From NCBI RefSeq assembly GCF_014203555.1, contig NZ_JACHJH010000002.1, positions 528,791 to 592,790 on the forward strand: a stretch of 64,000 nucleotides of DNA. Direction: 5' to 3'. The notes under the pieces are model-generated. The model searched no databases, was not told the DNA's origin, and saw only the letters and a list, made by a program, of their open reading frames with translations. This stretch comes from Streptomyces olivoverticillatus (GTDB lineage: Bacteria > Actinomycetota > Actinomycetes > Streptomycetales > Streptomycetaceae). The position numbers were made by a program, and so were the translations under genes. Numbering within the stretch: the first letter of the stretch is position 1; every line of letters begins with the position of its first letter. Of this stretch, positions 28,210-37,960 are shown piece after piece.

Positions 28210-29420
28210 TCCGGGTTCCTTCCGTTGGGGCGGGCCGTCAAGTGCTGGTCCGTCGCCTGCCCGCCGGGCCGCCGGGGCCGCCAGCGCACGGTGGGGTCCA
28301 GGCGGTCGGCGTGGGAGGCGATGCGGTCGGCGTGGGGCAGCAGGTCGCGGATCATCTGCCGCAGCTCTTCGCCGATGGGGGCCGAGGGGGTGAAGCCCAG
28401 AGCGCGCAGCCGCGCGGTCTCGGGGTTGTAGTGGTGCTGCTCGGCCTCGCTGCGCGGATTGTCGACGGGCTCGATCCGCGCGGTCAGACCGCACTCCAGC
28501 GCGGCCCGGTGCACCAGCTCGGCCAGGTGCCGTACGGAGAGCACGTCCCGCAGCTGGTTGAAGACGCGGTACTCGCCGGGCTCGGGCGGATTCTCCAGGG
28601 CCAGGGTCAGGCACTGCATCGAGTCGGCCAGGGAGAGCAGGCCGCGGCGCTGGGTGCCGTTGCCGTACGGGGTGATGGGGCGGTTGATCACCGTCTGGCA
28701 GCAGAAGCGGTTGACCGAGGTGCCGAAGGCCTCGTCGTAGTCCAGCCGGCTGCTGAGCCGGGGGTCGGCGGGGCACCAGGTGCCGTAGACGACGCCCTGC
28801 ATCACATCGGTGGCCCGCAGCCCCCACAGATCGCAGGCGAAGGCCACGTTCTGCGAGTCGAAGACCTTGCTCCAGTGGTACCAGGACCCCGCCTGGCGGG
28901 GGAACGGCAGCCGGTCGCGGCGGCCGCGGTACTCGACCTCGAAGAAGCCCTCGGGGATGTCCACGTCCGGGGTGCCGTACTCGCCCATGGTGCCGAGCTT
29001 GAGCAGATGGGCCTGCGGGCAGTGGTCGCGCATGGCGAACAGCAGGCTCAGGGTGCCCGTGACGTTGTTGCTCTGCACCGACTCGGCGTGCCAGAAATCG
29101 ATCATCGAGTAGGGGGCCGAGGGGCACTCCGCGAGGTGCACGACGGCATCCGGGGCGAAGGCGGCCAGCGCCCGGCCCAGGGCGTCGTGATCCCGCAGGT
29201 CCAGCGGGTAGAAGGGCATGGCCGCCCCGAAGTGCTCGGTGAAGGCGGCGAGCCGCTCGGCCGGCGGGGCGATCGGGACGGCGCTCACCGAGCCCATCTG
29301 TGCCACCCAGGCCCGCCGCAGCAGGGCGTCGGCACCCCCGACGCGGTGCCCGCGGGCGGCCAGGCGCTGGGCCAGGGCCCAGCCGAGATAGCCGTCGACT
29401 CCCGCGATGAAGACGCGCAT
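28206..29420 (-). CDS. SQD1-like NAD-dependent nucleotide-sugar enzyme (UDP-sulfoquinovose-synthase family)
   Basis: The 404-residue extended SDR protein has the nucleotide loop GVDGYLGW at 7-14, SAPYSMID at 101-108, the catalytic Thr in LGTMGEYGTP (142-151) and Tyr-x3-Lys in YHWSK (181-185). NVTGTLSLLFAM, DVMQGVVYGT, RLDYDEAFGTSVNRFC and the FNQLRD segment follow SQD1 order closely. SQD1 makes UDP-sulfoquinovose from UDP-glucose and sulfite; whether this homologue uses sulfite is unknown, and other family members are plain epimerases or dehydratases. The ATG at 29420 has GGAAGGGGG upstream. It heads the operon with the Thr-rich peptide and the GT27-like enzyme and probably makes the sugar donor. 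Confidence 0.82.
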   Translation of the reverse strand: MRVFIAGVDGYLGWALAQRLAARGHRVGGADALLRRAWVAQMGSVSAVPIAPPAERLAAFTEHFGAAMPFYPLDLRDHDALGRALAAFAPDAVVHLAECPSAPYSMIDFWHAESVQSNNVTGTLSLLFAMRDHCPQAHLLKLGTMGEYGTPDVDIPEGFFEVEYRGRRDRLPFPRQAGSWYHWSKVFDSQNVAFACDLWGLRATDVMQGVVYGTWCPADPRLSSRLDYDEAFGTSVNRFCCQTVINRPITPYGNGTQRRGLLSLADSMQCLTLALENPPEPGEYRVFNQLRDVLSVRHLAELVHRAALECGLTARIEPVDNPRSEAEQHHYNPETARLRALGFTPSAPIGEELRQMIRDLLPHADRIASHADRLDPTVRWRPRRPGGQATDQHLTARPNGRNPE

Positions 29421-29615
29421 GGCCGTGCACCCCCTTCCTCCCGGATCGCTCCCGGAGGCGGTCACTCGAATGATGCCGCGAGGTCAAGGCGTATGTCGCT
29501 GAATGTCCCCCGATCGTGGGCATTACTTGATATGGGGCTTTACGGCTGTCCGATTCGGCGCTAACGCGGGTACGGGCGGCAGGTGGTGTCACACCGGTAC
29601 GGGACAATGAATCGT

Positions 29616-30362
29616 ATGAGCCTGTTCCGTGACGACGGAGTCGTCCTGCGCACCCAGAAGCTGGGCGAAGCGGACCGGATCATCACGCTGCTCACCCGCG
29701 GTCACGGCCGGGTGCGGGCCGTGGCCCGGGGCGTGCGCCGCACCAAGTCGAAGTTCGGGGCGCGCCTGGAGCCGTTCTCCCACGTCGACGTGCAGTTCTT
29801 CGCCCGGGGCGGCGAGCTCGTCGGGCGCGGGCTGCCGCTGTGCACCCAGAGCGAGACGATCGCCGCCTACGGGGGCGGGATCGTCACCGACTACGCCCGC
29901 TACACCGCGGGCACCGCGATGCTGGAGACCGCCGAGCGGTTCACCGACCACGAGGGCGAGCCCGCCGTGCAGCAGTACCTGCTGCTCGTGGGGGCGCTGC
30001 GCACGCTGGCCGCGGGCGAGCACGCCCCGCACCTGGTCCTCGACGCCTTCCTGTTGCGCTCGCTTGCCGTCAACGGCTACGCGCCCAGCTTCGGCGCCTG
30101 CGCGAAGTGCGGGATGCCCGGCCCCAACCGGTTCTTCTCGGCCGCCGCCGGAGGCGTGGTGTGCGGTGAGTGCCGGGTGCCCGGAAGCGTCGTACCCTCC
30201 TCGGAGTCGATCGAGCTCCTCGGCGCGTTGCTGACCGGGGACTGGGCGACGGCGGACGCGTGCGAGGCGCGCTACGTCCGGGAAGGCAGCGGCCTGGTGG
30301 CGGCGTATCTGCACTGGCACCTGGAGCGGGGGCTGCGTTCCCTCCGCTATGTCGAGAAGTAG
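29616..30362 (+). CDS. recO: DNA repair protein RecO
   Basis: The 248-residue protein has the N-terminal OB fold (SLFRDDGVVLRTQKLGEADRIITLLTRGHG) with the basic GVRRTKSKFGARLEPFSHVD region. The C-terminal helical domain carries a four-Cys zinc finger (CAKCGMPG ... CGEC). RecO loads RecA onto SSB-coated DNA in the RecFOR pathway. The ATG at 29616 is the conserved start. It is divergent from the SQD1-like operon and upstream of uppS. Confidence 0.95.
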   Translation: MSLFRDDGVVLRTQKLGEADRIITLLTRGHGRVRAVARGVRRTKSKFGARLEPFSHVDVQFFARGGELVGRGLPLCTQSETIAAYGGGIVTDYARYTAGTAMLETAERFTDHEGEPAVQQYLLLVGALRTLAAGEHAPHLVLDAFLLRSLAVNGYAPSFGACAKCGMPGPNRFFSAAAGGVVCGECRVPGSVVPSSESIELLGALLTGDWATADACEARYVREGSGLVAAYLHWHLERGLRSLRYVEK

Positions 30363-30395
30363 TTCCACAGCAACCACCGAGGAGAAGTGGCACCC

Positions 30396-31232
30396 ATGGC
30401 ACGACGCGGGATTCTGGGCCGTTCCCGACGCGAGTACCGCACCCCCGAGCCGCACCCGTCGGGCGCTCGCCCGCCGAAGATCCCCGGCGAGCTGGTCCCC
30501 GAGCACGTGGCCATCGTCATGGACGGCAACGGCCGCTGGGCCAAGGACCGCGGCCTGCCGCGCACCGAGGGCCACAAGGTCGGCGCCGAGCGCGTGCTGG
30601 ACGTCCTGCAGGGCGCGATCGAGATGGGCGTCGGGAGCATCTCCCTCTACGCCTTCTCGACCGAGAACTGGCGGCGCTCCCCGGACGAGGTGCGCTTCCT
30701 GATGAACTTCAACCGCGACTTCATCCGCAAGACCCGCGACCAGCTCGACGAGCTCGGCATCCGGGTGCGCTGGGTGGGCCGCATGCCCAAGCTGTGGCGG
30801 TCGGTGGCCAAGGAGCTCCAGATCGCGCAGGAGCAGACCAAGGACAACGACAAGCTCACGCTGTACTTCTGCATGAACTACGGCGGGCGCGCGGAGATCG
30901 CGGATGCGGCGCAGGCGCTGGCGGCCGATGTGAAGGCGGGCAGGCTCGACCCGTCGAAGGTCACGGAGAAGACCCTCGCCAAGTACCTCTACTACCCGGA
31001 CATGCCGGACGTGGACCTGTTCCTGCGCCCCTCCGGCGAGCAGCGCACGTCCAACTACCTGATCTGGCAGAGCGCTTACGCCGAGATGGTCTTCCAGGAC
31101 GTGCTGTGGCCCGACTTCGACCGTCGCGACCTGTGGCGAGCGTGCCTCGAATACGCCCAGCGCGACCGCCGGTTCGGCGGTGCGATTCCGAACGAGGAGC
31201 AGGTCGCGCAGGAGGCGGCCGCCGGTGAGTGA
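30396..31232 (+). CDS. uppS: Isoprenyl transferase (undecaprenyl/decaprenyl diphosphate synthase)
   Basis: The 278-residue protein has [25 protein letters not shown] split by no gap near 39-63, with the catalytic Asp in [21 protein letters not shown] and [21 protein letters not shown] are the other cis-prenyltransferase motifs. It makes the polyprenyl carrier lipid for peptidoglycan. ATG at 30396 is nine bases from GGAGAA; a GTG at 30387 directly abuts the Shine-Dalgarno and is unlikely. It lies 33 bases after recO. Confidence 0.96.
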   Translation: MARRGILGRSRREYRTPEPHPSGARPPKIPGELVPEHVAIVMDGNGRWAKDRGLPRTEGHKVGAERVLDVLQGAIEMGVGSISLYAFSTENWRRSPDEVRFLMNFNRDFIRKTRDQLDELGIRVRWVGRMPKLWRSVAKELQIAQEQTKDNDKLTLYFCMNYGGRAEIADAAQALAADVKAGRLDPSKVTEKTLAKYLYYPDMPDVDLFLRPSGEQRTSNYLIWQSAYAEMVFQDVLWPDFDRRDLWRACLEYAQRDRRFGGAIPNEEQVAQEAAAGE

Positions 31233-31770
31233 CACCTTCACGGCTCCGCCCGTGGCGGAGGACGTCATGCTCGAATTCGAGCTGACCGTCGGCGACGTGC
31301 GGACCGCGATGGTCGCCCGGGGCCGCGCGGTGCGTAAAGCGCGCGTCATGAATGGGGTGCTCGTCGCCGCGGTGGTGCTGATGGCGTGGGGCCTCACCGT
31401 GGATATCGCCCGGCACGGTGTCGGCGGGGTGAGCCCCAAGAACTGGGGGGTCGCAATCTTCCTGGTCGTGCTCTGCGCCCTGCAGGTGTTCGGTCTCCAG
31501 GCGTATCTGGCGCGCGGGCGGCTGCGGCAGCACGGTCGGCGGCGGGTGACGCTGGACGCCCAGGGGGTGAGCTGCGTGGCGGAGCAGACCGCCACCGCAC
31601 AGGCCTGGCCGCAGTTCGGCTGCTATCTGGAGCGGGAGAAGCTCTTCGTCCTGCTGAGCCAGGACAAGCGGTGCCTGACCGTGCTGCCCAAGCGCGGCCT
31701 CGCCGCCGCCGCCGGCGACGTCGACCGCCTCCGCGCGCTGCTGGACACGCGCCTGCCGCGCGTCCGATGA
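31225..31770 (+). CDS. YcxB-like membrane protein
   Basis: The 181-residue protein has two hydrophobic helices (about 44-60 and 75-94). The following cytoplasmic domain has the YcxB pattern: [37 protein letters not shown] and LPKRGL. Function is unknown for the family. The GTG at 31225 overlaps the uppS stop by several bases, and GGAGGCGG lies within the uppS end, so it is co-translated. Confidence 0.7.
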   Translation: MSDTFTAPPVAEDVMLEFELTVGDVRTAMVARGRAVRKARVMNGVLVAAVVLMAWGLTVDIARHGVGGVSPKNWGVAIFLVVLCALQVFGLQAYLARGRLRQHGRRRVTLDAQGVSCVAEQTATAQAWPQFGCYLEREKLFVLLSQDKRCLTVLPKRGLAAAAGDVDRLRALLDTRLPRVR

Positions 31771-31781
31771 CGGAACGGAAC

Positions 31782-31822
31782 GGGTGAGGCCCCGGCAGCC
31801 GCTGGCTGCCGGGGCCTCACCC
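31782..31822. terminator. Bidirectional terminator between the YcxB-like gene and zur
   Basis: GGGTGAGGCCCCGGCAGCC (31782-31800), loop GCT, then its exact 19-base complement (31804-31822). It sits between two convergent genes and ends at short T-containing stretches on both sides. Confidence 0.85.
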
Positions 31823-31832
31823 ATTCGTTCCG

Positions 31833-32243
31833 TTACTGCTTTGCGGCGCACTCCCCGCAGGTGCCGAAGATTTCCACCGTGTGGGCGACGTCGACGAAGC
31901 CGTGCTCGTCGGCGATGGCGTCCGCCCACTTCTCCACGGCCGGGCCTTCGACCTCGACCGCCTTGCCGCAGACGCGGCAGACCAGATGGTGGTGGTGGCC
32001 GCTGGAGCAGCGGCGGTAGACCGACTCGCCCTCGCTGGTGCGCAGGACGTCGACCTCGCCCGCGTCGGCCAGCGACTGCAGGGTGCGGTAGACGGTGGTC
32101 AGGCCGACCGAGGCGCCGCGGTGCTTGAGCATGTCGTGGAGATCCTGCGCGCTGCGGAACTCGTCCACCTCGTCGAGCGCGGCCGCGACCGCGGCCCGCT
32201 GCTTGGTGGCCCGGCCGCGTACCGGGGGACCGGCGGTCGCCAC
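31833..32243 (-). CDS. zur: Fur-family zinc uptake regulator Zur
   Basis: The 136-residue protein has a winged-helix DNA-binding half (TKQRAAVAAALDEVDEFRSAQDLHDMLKHRG, VGLTTVYRTLQSLADAGEVD) followed by the metal-binding half with GHHHHLVCRVCGKAVEVE and a C-terminal CGEC. These are the structural zinc cysteines and sensing histidines. GTG at 32243 is five bases from GGAGG. It lies next to znuB, znuC and znuA on the same strand, which identifies it as Zur rather than another Fur paralogue. It represses zinc uptake when zinc is sufficient. Confidence 0.93.
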   Translation of the reverse strand: MATAGPPVRGRATKQRAAVAAALDEVDEFRSAQDLHDMLKHRGASVGLTTVYRTLQSLADAGEVDVLRTSEGESVYRRCSSGHHHHLVCRVCGKAVEVEGPAVEKWADAIADEHGFVDVAHTVEIFGTCGECAAKQ

Positions 32244-32318
32244 AGTTGCCTCCTCAAGCTCGCCTGAACACCCATTGCACGTGTCGTCACGCCAATTGTG
32301 CCAGGTCGGCCCGGGCAT

Positions 32319-33209
32319 TCAGACCTGCACGTCGTCGGTGGCCGGACCGGCGGGGGTCTCCTCCAACGTGCAGCGTTCGGCCGCCGCGGCCGTCTCGGCG
32401 CGCCTCTTGGCGAGCGGTGTGGCGATCATGGTGAGGACGACGAAGACGCCGATCGCCAGCAGCACGATCGTCGCGCCGGAGGGCACGTCCACGTAGTACG
32501 AGGTGACGGTGCCGGAGACGGTGACGAGGACGCCGACGGCCACGGCCATGGCGAAGGTCGTCGCGAAGCTGCGCGCGATCTGCTGCGAGGCGGCCACCGG
32601 GATCACCATCAGGGCGCTGACGAGCAGCAGGCCGACCACGCGCATGGCGACGGTGACCGTGACCGCGGCCGTGACGGCGACCAGCAGGTTCAGCAGCCGT
32701 ACCGGCAGCCCGGTGACGCGGGCGAACTCCTCGTCCTGGCAGATGGCGAACAGCTGCCTGCGCAGCCCCACCGTGGTCAGGATCACAAAGGTGGCGAGGA
32801 TGCAGATCGCCACGATGTCCTGCTGCGAGACGGTGGTGATGGAGCCGAAGAGGTAGGTGGTGAGGTTGGCGTTGGAGCCGCTGGAGGACAGACTCATCAG
32901 CATCACGCCGCCGGCCATGCCGCCGTAGAAGAGCATGGCGAGCGCGATGTCGCCGCGCGTCTTGCCGTACGAGCGGATGAGCTCCATCACCACCGCGCCG
33001 ACGACGCAGACGGCGGTGGCCACCCACACCGGGCTGGTGTTCAGCAGGAAGCCCAGGCCGACGCCGGTGAGGGCGACGTGGCCGATGCCGTCGCCCATCA
33101 GCGCCTGGCGGCGCTGGACGAGGTAGATGCCGATGGCGGGCGCGGTGACGCCGACGAGGAAGGCGGCGAGCAGCGCCCGCTGCATGAAGGCGAGTTCGAG
33201 GATGTCCAT
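32319..33209 (-). CDS. znuB: Zinc ABC transporter permease
   Basis: The 296-residue membrane protein has about eight helices and the ABC-3 family pattern (AFLVGVTAPAIGIYLVQRRQALMGDGIGHVALTGVGLGFLL near the N-terminus). It is the membrane channel for zinc uptake, working with ZnuC and ZnuA encoded upstream. Its ATG overlaps the znuC stop (TGATG). zur follows 75 bases downstream. Confidence 0.93.
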   Translation of the reverse strand: MDILELAFMQRALLAAFLVGVTAPAIGIYLVQRRQALMGDGIGHVALTGVGLGFLLNTSPVWVATAVCVVGAVVMELIRSYGKTRGDIALAMLFYGGMAGGVMLMSLSSSGSNANLTTYLFGSITTVSQQDIVAICILATFVILTTVGLRRQLFAICQDEEFARVTGLPVRLLNLLVAVTAAVTVTVAMRVVGLLLVSALMVIPVAASQQIARSFATTFAMAVAVGVLVTVSGTVTSYYVDVPSGATIVLLAIGVFVVLTMIATPLAKRRAETAAAAERCTLEETPAGPATDDVQV

Positions 33210-33976
33210 CAGCTCAGCAGCCCTGTCCGGATCGGTTCCGCGGCCGGGTCGGCGTGCGGGTGTACGTGGTCGTGGCCGGGCAGCGCGTGCTGCCCCACGG
33301 CCTGGGGCGGGGGGCCGTCGTGGACGACGCAGCCGTCGCGCAGCACGACCGCGCGGTCGATGAGCGGCTCCAGAGGGCCCAGCTCGTGCAGCACGAGCAG
33401 GACCGTGGCGCCGCGGGCGACCTCCTCGCGCAGGGCCTTGGCGAGCACCTCCTGGCTGGCGAGGTCCACGCCGGCCATCGGCTCGTCCATGATCAGCAGT
33501 TCGGGTTCGCCGGCCAGTGCGCGGGCGATCAGCACGCGCTGGTGCTGGCCGCCGGAGAGGGCGTTCACCGAGTCCTTGATCCGGTCGGCCATGCCGACCA
33601 GCTCCAGCGCCTTGGTCACGGCCTCGCGGTCGGCCTTGCGGGTCGGCCCCAGCCCGGTGCGGGCCAGCCGCCCGGCGGAGACGACCTCGCGGACGGTGGC
33701 GGGCACCCCGCTGGCGGCCGTGGTGCGCTGGGGCACGTAGCCCACGCGGGACCAGTCGCGGAAGCGGCGGCGCGGGGTGCCGAACAGCTCCAGCTCGCCG
33801 CCGGTGAGCGGCACCTGGCCGACGACGGCCCGTACGGCCGTGGACTTGCCGGAGCCGTTGGCGCCGAGCAGGGCGACGACCTCGCCGCGGTGCACGGCCA
33901 GGTCGACGCCGCGCAGCACCGGGCGGGACCCGAGCGAGGCGGTGGCTCCGCGCAGGGATATGACGGGCTGCTCCAT
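33209..33976 (-). CDS. znuC: Zinc ABC transporter ATP-binding protein
   Basis: The 255-residue ABC ATPase has Walker A GANGSGKST near 38-46, signature LSGGQHQRVLIARAL, Walker B LLIMDEP and the switch His in LLVLHEL. The C-terminal tail is His-rich (GHDHVHPHADP), which may bind zinc. The ATG at 33976 lies 32 bases after znuA. Confidence 0.94.
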   Translation of the reverse strand: MEQPVISLRGATASLGSRPVLRGVDLAVHRGEVVALLGANGSGKSTAVRAVVGQVPLTGGELELFGTPRRRFRDWSRVGYVPQRTTAASGVPATVREVVSAGRLARTGLGPTRKADREAVTKALELVGMADRIKDSVNALSGGQHQRVLIARALAGEPELLIMDEPMAGVDLASQEVLAKALREEVARGATVLLVLHELGPLEPLIDRAVVLRDGCVVHDGPPPQAVGQHALPGHDHVHPHADPAAEPIRTGLLS

Positions 33977-34008
33977 GACTGCCTCCGTCGTCGGTGGGTG
34001 GTTTCCGG

Positions 34009-35007
34009 TCACTTGGCGCCGAGCGCCTTCTGCAGGGCGACGAGGTTGGACTGCATGACCTGCAGGTAGTCGTCGCCCTTGGACTGGTCGGTGATGCCTT
34101 CGAGCGGGTCGAGGACGTCGGTGCCGACGTGCAGGTCCTTGGCCAGGGTCCGGGCCGTGGCCGGGTTGGCGATGGCCTCGAAGAAGACCGTGTTCACGTG
34201 GTGGTCCCGGGCGAGCCGGTGCAGGTCCTTCATCCGGGCGGCGCTGGGCTCGGACTCGGGGTCGAGGCCGCTGATGGCCTCCTCGGTCAGCCCGTAGCGC
34301 TCGGCGAGGTAGCCGAAGGCCGCGTGGGTGGTGACGAAGGTGTCCGAGGTGCGGTTCTTCAGCCCGTCCCGGAACTTCGCGTCGAGGTCGCCGAGCTTCT
34401 TGACCAGCGAGTCGGTGTTCTTGCGGAAGTCGGCCTCGTGCTCGGGGTCGGCCTCGGCGAGGGTCTTCTCGACGCCGCGGGCGACCTCGGCGTACTTCAC
34501 CGGGTCGAGCCAGATGTGCGGGTCGTTCCCGGCCTCGTTCTCCGAGTGGGAGTGGTTGTCGCCGGTGGTGTGGTGGCGGCCGTCGACCTCGTTGCCGTGC
34601 TTCTCCATGGCGGTGAGGGAGGCCGCGTCGGCGACGTGCTTGTTCTCGGACTGCTTGATCGCCTCGTCGACGGCGGGCTGGATGCCCTTGAGGTAGACGA
34701 TCGCGCCCGCTTCGGCGAGCGAGCCGGTCTGCCGGGGGGTGAGCTCCAGATCGTGCGGCTCGACGCCCGGCTTGGTCAGGTTGGTGACGCTGACGTGATC
34801 GCCGCCGATCTCCTGCGCCAGGTACTGCATGGGGTAGAACGACGCGACGACCTTGAGCTTTCCGTCCTTGGTGCGGGTGCCCGCGCCGTCGCCGGCCCCG
34901 CAGGCGGCCAGCGTCAGAAGGCCGGCGGCCGTGGCGAGTGCGACGGCGGCGGTGCGTATTCGGCGCGCGGGGAGGGTCCCGAGGGTGCCTATCGGGCGTA
35001 CGTTCAT
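34009..35007 (-). CDS. znuA: Zinc ABC transporter substrate-binding lipoprotein
   Basis: The 332-residue protein has a signal peptide ending in the lipobox LTLAAC (about 31-36). The mature part shows the cluster-9 metal-binding fold: VVASFYPMQYLAQEIGGD, GVEPHDLELTP, a His-rich loop (HHTTGDNHSHSEN), DPHIWLDPV and TTHAAFGYLAERYG. The His-rich acidic loop is typical of zinc rather than manganese binders. I start at ATG 35007, because the promoter-like elements end about there and no ribosome site is visible, so the transcript may be leaderless; ATG at 35016 is also possible. It is divergent from glyS. Confidence 0.92.
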   Translation of the reverse strand: MNVRPIGTLGTLPARRIRTAAVALATAAGLLTLAACGAGDGAGTRTKDGKLKVVASFYPMQYLAQEIGGDHVSVTNLTKPGVEPHDLELTPRQTGSLAEAGAIVYLKGIQPAVDEAIKQSENKHVADAASLTAMEKHGNEVDGRHHTTGDNHSHSENEAGNDPHIWLDPVKYAEVARGVEKTLAEADPEHEADFRKNTDSLVKKLGDLDAKFRDGLKNRTSDTFVTTHAAFGYLAERYGLTEEAISGLDPESEPSAARMKDLHRLARDHHVNTVFFEAIANPATARTLAKDLHVGTDVLDPLEGITDQSKGDDYLQVMQSNLVALQKALGAK

Positions 35008-35044
35008 GACACTCATTTTCAACAAAAATGGAAACGGTTGTCAA
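35007..35044 (-). promoter_or_regulatory. znuA promoter with overlapping Zur-box-like dyad
   Basis: TTGACA (35044-35039), 17 bases, then TGAAAA (35021-35016) form a -35/-10 pair. TGAAAATGAGTGTCA (35021-35007) is an imperfect dyad resembling the TGAAAA...TTTTCA Zur box of Streptomyces. A bound Zur would cover the -10 and the start codon. Confidence 0.5.
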
Positions 35045-35160
35045 CAAGAGATCGTCCGGGGGGTCGAGTCAAGCCAAGGCCAGAACCGATTTGGTTAGAG
35101 GGGTGGAGGCGCCGGTAACCTGAATCATTCGCTGTTCGTCGTCGCAATGAAGAGAGCACC

Positions 35161-36543
<1,383 letters not shown>

Positions 36544-36560
36544 CGCCCGGTCCTCTTCAC

Positions 36561-36605
36561 CCGGAGGCCCCGGTTCCCGCTTGGCGCGGGAGCCGGGGCC
36601 TCCGG
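36561..36605 (+). terminator. glyS terminator
   Basis: CCGGAGGCCCCGG-T-TCCCGC pairs with GCGGGA-G-CCGGGGCCTCCGG around a short loop; a T-containing CTTTCC follows. It starts 17 bases after the glyS stop. Confidence 0.8.
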
Positions 36606-36700
36606 CTTTCCGGCCGGGCCTCGGGGTGGCACTGGCTGCACCCCCGGGTCGGGCAGCAGTGACATGGTTCCGGCCCCGTCTGCGCGCTTACCGTTTGAGC

Positions 36701-37960
36701 ATGCACATCACCACTGCCTTGCGGCCGCTGCTGCGCCCCTTCGAGAACACCGGTCGGTCCGTCGCCTTCCTCGTCGCCGGTGGCCTGGTGCAGCTTGCTC
36801 CGCTGCTCGTTCTCGCCCTGCCGTGGCTGCCCGGTGGGCCGACGGAGGTGCTCAGCGTGCTCCTGGCGGTGTTCGTGCCGCTGGGCGTCCTGATCGGCGC
36901 CACACCCTTGCTGACCGCCGTGCAGCGGGCGCGTTTCCGCGGCCGGCTCGGGGTGGACATACCCAGGCCGTTTGCCGTGGAGGGCGCATCGCGCCGGGAG
37001 CGGGCCCTGCAGTGGCTGCGCTCGGAGCCGGCCTGGCGGCAGGTCGCGTACCACCTGGTGGCCGGGCCGCTGATCGCGCTGGCCGGTGTGATCACCCTGC
37101 TCGTGTGGGCGGTGTCCATCGCGGCGTTCGGTATCTACCTCTGGATGTGGGTGGTGCCGTTCCCGTACCGGCCGGACGTGCTCGGCACCGCGACCCAGGC
37201 CGCGTACGTCACCGCCGCCGGGCTGGCCGGGATCTACGGGTCCGCGTGGCTCTCCAACGCGCTCGCCCGGCTCGACACCCGCGCCGCGATGACCCGCCTC
37301 GGCCCCAGCCGTGCCGAGCAGTTGGCGCGCCGCGTCGAGGAGGTCACCGAGAGCCGGGCGGGCATGGTGGACGCCGCCGACGCCGAGCGGCGGCGGATCG
37401 AGCGCGACCTGCACGACGGCGCCCAGCAGCGGCTGGTGTCCATGGCCGTGAACCTGGGGCTGGCGAAGGTCACGCTGACCGACCTCCCCGACGACGCGCG
37501 CAAGGTCATCGACGAGGCCCACCGCGAGGCGAAGGAAGCCATCACCGAGCTCGGCAACCTCGTACGCGGCCTGCACCCGGCCGTCCTGGAGGACCGCGGC
37601 CTGGACGCGGCCCTGTCCGGCATCGCGGAACGGACGCCGATCCCGGTGCGGGTCAGGGTGGATCTGCAGTCCAGGCCCTCGGCCGCGATCGAGGCCGTCG
37701 CCTACTTCGTGGTCTCCGAGGCCCTCGCCAACGTGGTCAAGCACGCGCAGGCGTCCAGGGCGGATGTCGCCGTCGAAAGGTTCGGGGGGATACTGCTGGT
37801 GGTCGTCTCCGACGACGGCGTGGGCGGTGCCGACCCTTCCGGCGGCACCGGGCTGGCGGGACTCGCCAAGCGCGTCGCGTCGGTCGACGGCACCTTCTCC
37901 GTCAGCAGCCCCGTGGGGGGCCCGACCGTCGTGACCGTGGAGCTGCCGTGCGCGCTGTGA
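36701..37960 (+). CDS. Two-component sensor histidine kinase (HisKA_3/NarL type)
   Basis: The 419-residue protein has an N-terminal membrane sensor domain with about four to five helices, then AERRRIERDLHDGAQQRLVSMAVNLGLA near 227-254, where the His of RDLHDGAQQ is the phosphorylation site, and a HATPase_c domain (SEALANVVKHAQASRADV, DDGVGGADPSGGTGLAGLAKR). I start at ATG 36701 (MHITTALRP); a GTG at 36659 would add fourteen residues and no Shine-Dalgarno supports either strongly. Its stop overlaps the response regulator start, so the two form one unit. Confidence 0.9.
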   Translation: MHITTALRPLLRPFENTGRSVAFLVAGGLVQLAPLLVLALPWLPGGPTEVLSVLLAVFVPLGVLIGATPLLTAVQRARFRGRLGVDIPRPFAVEGASRRERALQWLRSEPAWRQVAYHLVAGPLIALAGVITLLVWAVSIAAFGIYLWMWVVPFPYRPDVLGTATQAAYVTAAGLAGIYGSAWLSNALARLDTRAAMTRLGPSRAEQLARRVEEVTESRAGMVDAADAERRRIERDLHDGAQQRLVSMAVNLGLAKVTLTDLPDDARKVIDEAHREAKEAITELGNLVRGLHPAVLEDRGLDAALSGIAERTPIPVRVRVDLQSRPSAAIEAVAYFVVSEALANVVKHAQASRADVAVERFGGILLVVVSDDGVGGADPSGGTGLAGLAKRVASVDGTFSVSSPVGGPTVVTVELPCAL

